DNA from: an uncultured Erythrobacter sp.
GTDB taxonomy: Bacteria > Pseudomonadota > Alphaproteobacteria > Sphingomonadales > Sphingomonadaceae
Direction: 5' to 3'
Length of the DNA: 64,000 nt
Assembly: GCA_947502815.1 (NCBI GenBank)
Contig: CANNBH010000001.1
Span: forward strand, 310,001-374,000
Shown here: positions 55,981 through 64,000 of the stretch, one piece after another
Position numbering within the stretch: position 1 is the first letter of the stretch
Layout: the number at the start of each line of letters is the position of its first letter
The notes under the pieces: generated by a model
Told to the model about the DNA's origin: nothing
Databases searched by the model: none
Seen by the model: the letters and a program-made list of their open reading frames with translations, nothing else
Translations under genes and position numbers: made by a program

Positions 55981-56175
55981 TTACGCTTGGTAGCTTAGCA
56001 AATCGCCCGGCTGGCATTCTAATTCGCGGCAGATTGCAGCGAGGGTTGAGAACCGGATTGCCTTGGCTTTGCCGGTTTTGAGGATCGAGAGGTTGGCCAG
56101 TGTCAGGCCCACTCGGTCTGCCAGCTCTGTCAGTGTCATCCGGCGGTCGTGTAGAATGTCGTCAAGTTTGACCAT
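55981..56175 (-). CDS. XRE-family helix-turn-helix regulator
   Basis: A 64-residue Cro/C1-type DNA-binding protein from the ATG at 56175, which has AAGGAG upstream. An ATG at 56205 overlapping the previous stop (TAATG) would add ten residues. The HTH is RMTLTELADRVGLTLANLSI followed by LKTGKAKAIRFSTLAAICRE, and the end is QPGDLLSY. This is the YozG-like small regulator type that is commonly paired with DUF2975 membrane proteins, as here. It probably binds the 18-base repeats at its own promoter (56951-57024). Confidence 0.85.
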   Translation of the reverse strand: MVKLDDILHDRRMTLTELADRVGLTLANLSILKTGKAKAIRFSTLAAICRELECQPGDLLSYQA

Positions 56176-56204
56176 GATCGTTGCTCCTTCATCATCAGCA
56201 GGCA

Positions 56205-56750
56205 TTACACGGTCCCTTCGAGATCTTCGCGCATCGCAGCGCCATGTTTGAATACCCGGGCGAGGATGAAGAGGATTATCACCATAATGATGCCCGTTAG
56301 ATCAAAGCCTGCATCGACTGTAATATCGGCGTTTTCCATCGGTTCCGCCCATTTGGCGATCAACAAGGCGAGGCCCGCCAGTGGGATGCCTAGAGCCTGA
56401 ACCGCGAGCAGCATCCATGCCATAATATTCAGTCGATCAGCGTTATCCGGCACGAACGGGTCGCCTTCGCCAACCGTTGAAATGATTGCGCGCAGCTTTC
56501 CGAAAAAGAGGAAAACCAGCGCGACGCATCCAAGAGCCAAAGCCATTAGACCTAGCACCGACAGAGTTGGGAATGCTTCGACTGTACCTTGGAATTCTGC
56601 CGCAATTTCGGCGTCGATTTTGTCCTGAGCGAACAAGATCGTCGCGGTTGCTATCAGCAGTGCGCCTGCGGCGATGGCCATAAAGCCCTGCATGATTATG
56701 GTGAGCACTTTGCCCGCCAGCAACAAGAGGTCGTTGGGTTTGTCAGTCAT
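56205..56750 (-). CDS. DUF2975 membrane protein
   Basis: A 181-residue protein with four hydrophobic segments: IIMQGFMAIAAGALLIATAT, FPTLSVLGLMALALGCVALV, MAWMLLAVQALGIPLAGLAL and LTGIIMVIILFILARVF. It is of the DUF2975 family, which typically sits beside a small XRE regulator. The membrane protein may anchor or sense for the regulator. It lies between a 46-residue exported peptide and the XRE gene, in one operon. Confidence 0.88.
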   Translation of the reverse strand: MTDKPNDLLLLAGKVLTIIMQGFMAIAAGALLIATATILFAQDKIDAEIAAEFQGTVEAFPTLSVLGLMALALGCVALVFLFFGKLRAIISTVGEGDPFVPDNADRLNIMAWMLLAVQALGIPLAGLALLIAKWAEPMENADITVDAGFDLTGIIMVIILFILARVFKHGAAMREDLEGTV

Positions 56751-56788
56751 GGGTTTGCCCCCTTTGGTCTGAATGTTGAATGCGTGAA

Positions 56789-56929
56789 TTAGGCCAGTTC
56801 AATCATCGCTGCTGCAGGTTGAGCCGTCTGCGCCGACGCTGGCGGTACGTTCACAATGGCGCCGATCGAAGTTATGGCGAGGAACACGGCAGCGATTGCG
56901 GCGAGTGAATTTGTCATAGGGCGGGTCAT
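56789..56929 (-). CDS. 46-residue exported peptide, first gene of the DUF2975 operon
   Basis: A short open frame, translated by hand. The ATG at 56929 is preceded by AAGGAGAACGAT, an excellent ribosome-binding site. The first 30 residues are a signal-like helix (NSLAAIAAVFLAITSIGAIV) with a likely cleavage after PPASA, leaving QTAQPAAAMIELA or so. It sits 38 bases before DUF2975 and shares the promoter at 56971-56999. The peptide could be a secreted or membrane-linked signal. I know no matching family. Confidence 0.6.
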   Translation of the reverse strand: MTRPMTNSLAAIAAVFLAITSIGAIVNVPPASAQTAQPAAAMIELA

Positions 56930-56950
56930 ATCGTTCTCCTTGATGCGTCT

Positions 56951-57024
56951 TATTGAATTTCGATAATTGTGATCTAGGGGCGATTCGGCTTATTGTCAAA
57001 CAATAATATTGAAAAACGATAATT
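56951..57024. promoter_or_regulatory. Promoter and 18-base direct repeats of the DUF2975-XRE operon
   Basis: TATTGAATTTCGATAATT (56951-56968) and TATTGAAAAACGATAATT (57007-57024) match at 15 of 18 bases, 56 bases apart. Between them, on the minus strand, TTGACA (56994-56999), 17 bases, TAGATC (56971-56976) is a good promoter. The repeats bracket it, so the XRE protein is the probable binder. Confidence 0.65.
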
Positions 57025-57119
57025 CACATATTGTTTTGCAGCTATATCGCGCACGATGACGCAACGCCGAAATCGGCCTTATACTTTGTTTTTCATGGAG
57101 TAATCCGGATCGACGCCAA

Positions 57120-58151
57120 TCAGATGGCGCTATCGTCCCAGATCAAAATCTCATTGGAATTGTGCGCGCAGCCCACATTCACGATGTCGCCGGCGGCCGT
57201 TTCACGCGGCTCGGCGAAGGGTTCGTATCGAACGGACCAGTGGTACAAGGGGTCCCCGCCCGGTGCGTTTTCATAATGAATGTCCGCATCAAATTCGATC
57301 CGCATCCAATACAACAGGCCGCTGACCCGTCCGCCATTTGATTTCAACGGGGCCACGGATCGCTCGCGCATAGCGATCGGGGTGTCAGGCAAAAATTCGA
57401 TGTCGCAAAGTGCGCCAGCTGGACCGCGCTGATACCGCCCCGCGTCTTTGGGATCGATCAAGGCGTGATAATTGAGCTGACGCTCCAAGAGCGAAAGATC
57501 AAACCCTGCAACGTCGCCGATCGGTTCGCCCAGATCACATTCGGCCAACGCGCCCATCACTGAAACTTTAGGCGGTAGGAATATTGCGCCGGGAACTGTC
57601 AGTTCCTTTTGGGCATGGGCCATTGCCTGGATCAAGGATTCGCCAATGATATTGGCCGTGTATAATTCCGACAGGACAGCATCGACGCCGCCGCCAAGAT
57701 CGCGGTCTTTATCCAGATCGAGCGAATAGGCATTCAGCACAGTGATCGCGTCTGCCATGCCATTTTGGGCGATAATGTCGCGCGCCAAATCGGCCTTGTT
57801 CGGGTTTACCTCACAGGCATAGACATGCTCTGCACCTGCGCGCACCGCCATCATCGCAAGCAAGCCAGTGCCGGTGCCTATGTCGAGAATGCGCCGGCCT
57901 TTTGCATAGCGGTTGATCATCGCCAGATAGGCGTCGTTCCGAGGCTTATCGGCCAGCATGAGGCGGTGATAGGAGTGCACCTTGTGCGAAAGGAACATGC
58001 GGACCATTGCGATCATTTCAGGATTGTCTGAGCGTTCAGCGAGCGCTTGTTTCGCCAAGGCGATGGCTTGGCCTTCATTGCCGTTGTCGCGCAGCACAGA
58101 GCAGAAAGCGAACAGCTCCTGCGGGTCTTCAAACATCGACTGTATGGCCAT
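57120..58151 (-). CDS. Protein arginine methyltransferase-like enzyme
   Basis: About 343 residues from the ATG at 58151, which has GAGG upstream; a TTG at 58265 would add 38. The SAM-binding motif is RRILDIGTGTGLLAMMA with acidic CEVNP after it. A pair of glutamates nine residues apart (E162 and E171 in SELYTANIIGES) fits the double-E loop of PRMTs, the HRLMLADKPRNDAY helix fits their HxxML-D-R-Y motif, and YHW at 303-305 is like the THW loop. It resembles PRMT7. Residues 1-60 look like a small TPR-like helical cap. PRMT-type enzymes are unusual in bacteria, and the substrate is unknown. Confidence 0.8.
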   Translation of the reverse strand: MAIQSMFEDPQELFAFCSVLRDNGNEGQAIALAKQALAERSDNPEMIAMVRMFLSHKVHSYHRLMLADKPRNDAYLAMINRYAKGRRILDIGTGTGLLAMMAVRAGAEHVYACEVNPNKADLARDIIAQNGMADAITVLNAYSLDLDKDRDLGGGVDAVLSELYTANIIGESLIQAMAHAQKELTVPGAIFLPPKVSVMGALAECDLGEPIGDVAGFDLSLLERQLNYHALIDPKDAGRYQRGPAGALCDIEFLPDTPIAMRERSVAPLKSNGGRVSGLLYWMRIEFDADIHYENAPGGDPLYHWSVRYEPFAEPRETAAGDIVNVGCAHNSNEILIWDDSAI

Positions 58152-58540
58152 GGGATCCTCACCGAAATCCTGCACCGAGTAACGCCGCCTCAACGCAGCG
58201 TCAATTTGATCCCCTTTCAAGGATTCCCAGCATCCGCCAGTTGAGCCTTGGGCCAAGACAATCAATGCGTTTGACAGGTCGGGGGCGAATTCCTACATGG
58301 CCTGCACACGCTGGCTTCGAGCCGAACTGATTCATGCGCGGGAATTGGTTCAAGAATGGAAGCGGCGATTTGCCATATTCGCGACTGAAACACGCTGCAG
58401 CTTAGGCGCATCCCTTGGGTGAGTCTCGGCTTGCGGCGATTTTGCGTCGATTATGGATAAGGTCTCGCGTGACGACCAATTGTTAATCAGCGAGCGGGAC
58501 ATTCCCCGCGCGCAAACCAATAAAGAGGCATATCTCTTCC
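58152..58540. other. Intergenic region between the PRMT-like gene and rpoB
   Basis: No gene is seen unless the PRMT-like start lies at 58265. The rpoB-proximal half is AT-richer and must hold the rpoB promoter, but I could not pin a confident -35/-10 pair. Confidence 0.5.
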
Positions 58541-61500
58541 ATGGCAACTCAGGCTCCTACGAAGCGTAAGGTCCGCAGCCGCAAGGCACAGGGCACCGCG
58601 AAGAAGCGTATCCGTAAAATCTTTGGCGACATCCACGAAGTCGTCCAAATGCCCAACCTGATCGAAGTCCAACGCGAGAGCTACGAACAGTTCCTGCGCT
58701 CTGACAAAGACACAGGGTATGTTTCCGGTTTGGAAAAGACGCTGCGCAGCGTCTTCCCGATCCGCGATTTCGCTGGCACGGCTGAGTTGGATTTCGTTCA
58801 TTACGAACTCGAAGAGCCCAAGTACGACACGACCGAATGCCGCCAGCGCGGCATCACTTACGCAGCCCCGATGAAGGTGACGCTGCGTTTGATCGTGTTC
58901 GAGGTGGATCAGGAAACCGAAACCCGCTCGGTTCTCGATATTAAAGAGCAAGACGTTTACATGGGCGATATGCCGCTCATGACGGACAACGGCACGTTCA
59001 TTATCAACGGCACAGAGCGTGTGATCGTATCGCAAATGCACCGTTCGCCGGGCGTTCTGTTTGATCACGATCGCGGCAAGACTCACAGCTCTGGCAAGCT
59101 GCTGTTTGCTGCACGGGTCATTCCATACCGTGGTTCTTGGCTCGATTTTGAATTCGACGCCAAAGACATCGTCAATGTCCGCATCGACCGTAAGCGCAAG
59201 CTGCCCGTCACCGCGCTGCTTTACGCACTTGGTCTGGATAGCGAAGGCATCCTTCACCACTTCTACGACACTATGACGTGGGAACGCGCCAAAGACGGCT
59301 GGAAAATCCCATTCGTGGCCGAACAATGGCGCGGTCAAAAACCTGCCTTTGCGCTGGTTGACGCGAAAACTGGCGAAGAAATCTTCGCCGCTGGTCAAAA
59401 GATCAGCCCGCGTGCCGCAAACAAAGCGGCCAAAGACGGACTGTCAGACCTTTTGCTTCCTATCGAGGAAGTCGTCAGCCGCTACGCTGCCTATGATCTG
59501 ATCGATGAAAGCACAGGCCGCATTTACATCGAAGCCGGTGATGAGGTCACTCTCGAGCACATTGAGGCCCTCGACAATGCTGGGATCGATAAGCTTGATC
59601 TGCTCGACATTGATGAAATCAACACCGGTCCGTGGATCCGCAACACACTTAAGGTCGATAAGGCTGAAAACCGTGATGAGGGTCTCGAGGCCATCTATAA
59701 GGTGATGCGTCCGGGCGAACCACCAACCAAGGAAACAGCAGACGCCCTGTTCGAAGGCTTGTTCTTCGATGGCGAGCGTTATGACCTTTCCGCGGTTGGC
59801 CGTGTGAAGCTCAATATGCGTCTCGAACTGGATGCGGAGGACACTGTGACCACTTTGCGCAAGGAAGACATCCTTGCAGTGGTCAAGGAACTTGTCGGTC
59901 TGAAAGACGGCAAGGGCGAAGTCGATGACATTGACAACCTCGGCAACCGCCGTGTTCGTTCAGTTGGTGAATTGCTTGAAAACCAATACCGCGTTGGCCT
60001 GCTTCGCATGGAGCGCGCTGTTAAAGAGCGTATGTCGAGCGTCGATGTTTCGACAGTCATGCCGAACGACCTGATCAACGCGAAACCAGCGGTTGCTGCT
60101 GTGCGTGAATTCTTCGGATCTTCGCAGCTGTCGCAATTTATGGACCAAACCAACCCACTTTCCGAAGTGACACACAAGCGCCGCGTCTCAGCGCTTGGCC
60201 CTGGCGGTCTGACGCGTGAACGCGCTGGCTTTGAAGTCCGCGACGTTCACCCAACCCACTATGGCCGCATTTGCCCGATTGAAACGCCGGAAGGCCCGAA
60301 CATCGGTCTCATCAACTCGCTGGCATCGTTCAGCCGGGTGAACAAATACGGCTTTATTGAAACGCCATACCGGACAGTGAAAGACAACCACGTCACCGGC
60401 GATGTGAAATACCTCTCCGCAATGGAAGAGCAAAAGCACACTGTGGCTCAGGCTTCGGCTGAGCTGAATGACGACGGCACTTTCGTGGAAGAGTTGATCT
60501 CCGCCCGTCAGGCTGGCGACAACCTGATGGCGCCTAGTGAAACCGTCACATTGATGGACGTTTCGCCGAAACAGCTTGTTTCGGTTGCTGCGTCTCTCAT
60601 TCCGTTCCTGGAAAACGATGACGCAAACCGCGCATTGATGGGATCGAACATGCAGCGACAGGCTGTGCCGCTTGTGAAAGCAGAGGCGCCGTGGGTCGGC
60701 ACTGGCATGGAAGAAACCGTGGCGCGCGATTCGGGCGCTGCGATTGCGGCCAAGCGCGGCGGTATTGTCGATCAGGTCGATGCGACCCGTATCGTGATCC
60801 GCGCCGTTGGTGATGTTGAAGCTGGCCAGTCCGGCGTTGACATCTACACGCTGCAGAAATTCCAACGCTCCAACCAGAACACCTGCATCAACCAGCGTCC
60901 GCTGGTGAAGGTTGGTGAGACGATTGAGCCGGGCGATATTATCGCTGATGGTCCTTCGACGGATCTGGGTGAATTGGCGCTGGGCAAAAACAGCCTCGTC
61001 GCCTTTATGCCTTGGAACGGCTATAACTATGAGGATAGCATCCTCATTTCTGAGCGTATCGTGAAAGACGACGTCTTCACCTCGATCCATATCGATGAAT
61101 TCGAAGTGATGGCCCGCGATACCAAGCTTGGTCCAGAAGACATCACGCGCGACATTCCTAATGTCGGTGAAGAAGCGCTGCGCAACCTCGATGAGGCAGG
61201 CATTGTCTACATCGGTGCAGAAGTGCATCCGGGTGATATTCTGGTCGGTAAGATCACGCCAAAGGGTGAAAGCCCAATGACGCCGGAAGAAAAACTTCTT
61301 CGCGCCATCTTTGGTGAGAAGGCCTCGGATGTTCGCGATACGTCGCTGCGTCTGCCGCCGGGTGTCGCTGGTACCATCGTCGAAGTCCGGGTGTTCAACC
61401 GCCACGGTATTGAGATTGATGATCGTACCCGTGCGATCCAAAACGAAGAAATCGAACGCCTCCGCAAGGACGCCGCCGATGAGCGAAATATCCTCAACCG

Positions 61501-62740
61501 TGCGACTTATAACCGCCTGAAAGACATGCTCCTTGGTCAAACTGCTTCGGCAGCGCCAAAGGGCATCAAGAAGGGCACAGAGATCACAGAAGACCTGCTC
61601 AATGATATTGAGCGTTTCGAATGGTTCAAGTTCGCAGTCGCTGATGACAACCGCCAATCTCAGCTCGAAGCGATCAAGTCACAATATGACGAGAGCGCTG
61701 GCATGATTGATGCCAAGTTCGAAGATCGCAAAGAGAAGCTGGAGCGCGGTGACGAACTCGCACCGGGCGTTCTGAAGATGGTCAAAGTCTTCGTTGCGGT
61801 GAAGCGTAAGCTGCAACCGGGCGATAAGATGGCTGGTCGTCACGGCAACAAGGGTGTGATTTCACGCATTCTGCCGGTCGAAGACATGCCATTCCTCGAA
61901 GATGGCACGGCGGTTGATCTGGTGCTGAACCCATTGGGCGTGCCTTCGCGCATGAACGTGGGACAGATCTTTGAAACGCACCTAGGCTTCGCCGCGCGCG
62001 GCCTTGGCATGGATATCGCGAACAAGCTCGAAGAGTGGAAGCTCGCCAATCCAAACGCTGCCGAAGACTACGCCGATGCCAAACCTCCCGAAGCGGTCGT
62101 TGACCGTCTGAAGGATGTCTATGGTGAGCAATATTTCGAAGACCTCGAAAGCCGCTCAACTGCCGGGATCGTTGATCTTGCACAAAACCTCGCCGCGGGT
62201 GTCCCGATGGGTACGCCAGTGTTTGACGGTGCGCGTGAACCGGATGTGTCCGATATGCTGGTTAAGGCCGGTATCGACAGCTCAGGCCAATCGACTTTGT
62301 ACGATGGTCGCACGGGCGACGCGTTTGACCGCAAAGTGACTGTGGGCATCATCTACATGCTCAAACTGCACCACTTGGTTGACGACAAGATCCACGCTCG
62401 GTCCATCGGTCCATACTCGCTCGTCACGCAGCAGCCGCTGGGTGGTAAAGCGCAGTTCGGCGGACAGCGCTTTGGTGAGATGGAGGTCTGGGCATTGCAA
62501 GCATACGGCGCTGCCTACACCTTGCAGGAAATGCTCACCGTTAAATCGGATGACGTTGTCGGACGGACCAAGGTATACGAAGCCATCGTCAAAGGCGACG
62601 ACACGTTCGAAGCGGGCATCCCAGAGAGCTTTAACGTTCTTGTGAAGGAAATGCGCTCGCTGGGCATGAACGTCGAGCTCAAGTCGTTGTCGGACGGCAA
62701 TGACGACGACGATGATTTCGGCGCGATTGCAGCGGAGTAA
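58541..62740 (+). CDS. rpoB: DNA-directed RNA polymerase subunit beta
   Basis: A 1399-residue beta subunit. It starts at the ATG 58541 with AAAGAGG upstream. The rifampicin-pocket region is [20 protein letters not shown] and the later [20 protein letters not shown]. The C-terminus has [37 protein letters not shown] and ends in an Asp-rich tail ([15 protein letters not shown]). The rifampicin region reads as wild type, with no change at the common resistance positions that I can see. It forms the polymerase core with RpoC, RpoA and omega. Confidence 0.98.
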   Translation: MATQAPTKRKVRSRKAQGTAKKRIRKIFGDIHEVVQMPNLIEVQRESYEQFLRSDKDTGYVSGLEKTLRSVFPIRDFAGTAELDFVHYELEEPKYDTTECRQRGITYAAPMKVTLRLIVFEVDQETETRSVLDIKEQDVYMGDMPLMTDNGTFIINGTERVIVSQMHRSPGVLFDHDRGKTHSSGKLLFAARVIPYRGSWLDFEFDAKDIVNVRIDRKRKLPVTALLYALGLDSEGILHHFYDTMTWERAKDGWKIPFVAEQWRGQKPAFALVDAKTGEEIFAAGQKISPRAANKAAKDGLSDLLLPIEEVVSRYAAYDLIDESTGRIYIEAGDEVTLEHIEALDNAGIDKLDLLDIDEINTGPWIRNTLKVDKAENRDEGLEAIYKVMRPGEPPTKETADALFEGLFFDGERYDLSAVGRVKLNMRLELDAEDTVTTLRKEDILAVVKELVGLKDGKGEVDDIDNLGNRRVRSVGELLENQYRVGLLRMERAVKERMSSVDVSTVMPNDLINAKPAVAAVREFFGSSQLSQFMDQTNPLSEVTHKRRVSALGPGGLTRERAGFEVRDVHPTHYGRICPIETPEGPNIGLINSLASFSRVNKYGFIETPYRTVKDNHVTGDVKYLSAMEEQKHTVAQASAELNDDGTFVEELISARQAGDNLMAPSETVTLMDVSPKQLVSVAASLIPFLENDDANRALMGSNMQRQAVPLVKAEAPWVGTGMEETVARDSGAAIAAKRGGIVDQVDATRIVIRAVGDVEAGQSGVDIYTLQKFQRSNQNTCINQRPLVKVGETIEPGDIIADGPSTDLGELALGKNSLVAFMPWNGYNYEDSILISERIVKDDVFTSIHIDEFEVMARDTKLGPEDITRDIPNVGEEALRNLDEAGIVYIGAEVHPGDILVGKITPKGESPMTPEEKLLRAIFGEKASDVRDTSLRLPPGVAGTIVEVRVFNRHGIEIDDRTRAIQNEEIERLRKDAADERNILNRATYNRLKDMLLGQTASAAPKGIKKGTEITEDLLNDIERFEWFKFAVADDNRQSQLEAIKSQYDESAGMIDAKFEDRKEKLERGDELAPGVLKMVKVFVAVKRKLQPGDKMAGRHGNKGVISRILPVEDMPFLEDGTAVDLVLNPLGVPSRMNVGQIFETHLGFAARGLGMDIANKLEEWKLANPNAAEDYADAKPPEAVVDRLKDVYGEQYFEDLESRSTAGIVDLAQNLAAGVPMGTPVFDGAREPDVSDMLVKAGIDSSGQSTLYDGRTGDAFDRKVTVGIIYMLKLHHLVDDKIHARSIGPYSLVTQQPLGGKAQFGGQRFGEMEVWALQAYGAAYTLQEMLTVKSDDVVGRTKVYEAIVKGDDTFEAGIPESFNVLVKEMRSLGMNVELKSLSDGNDDDDDFGAIAAE

Positions 62741-62746
62741 GTGATT

Positions 62747-62768
62747 GGGCGCCGAGCAATCGGCGCCC
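62747..62768 (+). other. Hairpin between rpoB and rpoC
   Basis: GGGCGCCG (62747-62754) and CGGCGCCC (62761-62768) form an eight-base perfect stem with loop AGCAAT directly after the rpoB stop. There is no U-tail. It could be an RNA processing or pause site within the operon. Confidence 0.6.
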
Positions 62769-62809
62769 CTTCCTCCGCTCTTTGGAAATTCACCCCCTGA
62801 GGGAACTAA

Positions 62810-64000
<1,191 letters not shown>

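Noticed and set aside
58152-58265. N-terminal extension of the PRMT-like protein to a TTG at 58265
   Set aside because: The ATG at 58151 has GAGG at good spacing and begins with a helical region, and the extension lacks clear homology. It is kept only as an alternative.
60188-61657. 489-codon open frame on the minus strand across rpoB
   Set aside because: Shadow of rpoB in the antisense frame. No start signal and an unnatural composition.

Overview
The window looks like core chromosome of an alphaproteobacterium of the order Sphingomonadales, most like the Erythrobacteraceae. This placement is inferred from gene content, not from a database search. The markers are serine palmitoyltransferase with its own acyl carrier protein (sphingolipid synthesis), the cell-cycle regulators DivK and CtrA, DUF3572 and DUF4167 proteins that are typical of Alphaproteobacteria, a CDC48-type AAA ATPase, and alpha-type DksA and RpoB. 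G+C is in the mid-50s percent by eye and looks even. I saw no insertion sequence, integrase, prophage, CRISPR array, rRNA or tRNA gene. Both window ends cut through genes: spt at the left and rpoC at the right.

Layout. 1-1310: spt and its ACP. 1.5-2.4 kb: an orphan Pycsar-effector-like membrane protein and divK. 2.5-5.7 kb: a tightly overlapped operon of DUF3572, HAD hydrolase, RidA, glycerophosphodiesterase and a FemAB/GNAT-like protein. 5.8-7.5 kb: a Sel1 protein, dksA behind a leader rich in hairpins, and a PilZ protein. 7.6-13.5 kb: an orphan ABC solute-binding lipoprotein, DUF4112, HNH nuclease, GluQRS, HIG1 protein, cobalamin adenosyltransferase, 3-hydroxybutyryl-CoA dehydrogenase and a membrane-anchored unknown. 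13.5-20.7 kb: mutS, maeB, trmB and an MscS-type channel. 20.7-24 kb: ctrA, rpoN and lptB. 24.2-31.1 kb: a small membrane protein, ppa, the overlapped hisS-prfA-prmC group, DUF4167 and lnt. 31.2-33.6 kb: metK, then a membrane protein and a GbsR-type regulator that share an operator motif. 33.7-37.4 kb: scoA and scoB with a lipoprotein phosphatase-like gene between them, followed by a CaiB-type CoA transferase. 37.4-43.1 kb: an intergenic candidate sRNA, the CDC48 ATPase and polA. 43.4-49.4 kb: an Ala-rich lipoprotein, a class A beta-lactamase-like hydrolase, a DUF305-LVIVD fusion and a DUF885 protein. 49.6-51.6 kb: groES-groEL under a CIRCE element. 51.7-54.6 kb: a MATE exporter and an unknown exported protein. 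54.7-57 kb: rplJ-rplL and a three-gene operon of a 46-residue peptide, DUF2975 and an XRE regulator. 57.1-58.2 kb: a protein-arginine-methyltransferase-like enzyme. 58.5 kb to the end: rpoB and rpoC.

How the genes work together. PrmC methylates the GGQ motif of the neighbouring PrfA, so hisS-prfA-prmC is a translation operon. DivK and CtrA belong to the alphaproteobacterial cell-cycle circuit, and the ctrA upstream region has two GANTC methylation sites and a CtrA-box-like sequence. ScoAB, the 3-hydroxybutyryl-CoA dehydrogenase and the CaiB-type transferase point to short-chain acyl-CoA and ketone-body metabolism. rplJL and rpoBC, usually one co-directional cluster, are here on opposite strands with four genes between them.

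The items I would look at first are the candidate sRNA near 37.7 kb, the PRMT-like enzyme, the XRE/DUF2975/microprotein operon with repeated operators, the GbsR palindrome, the dksA leader hairpins, the metK leader pseudoknot, the orphan Pycsar-effector-like protein and the e(P4)-like lipoprotein inside the sco operon.
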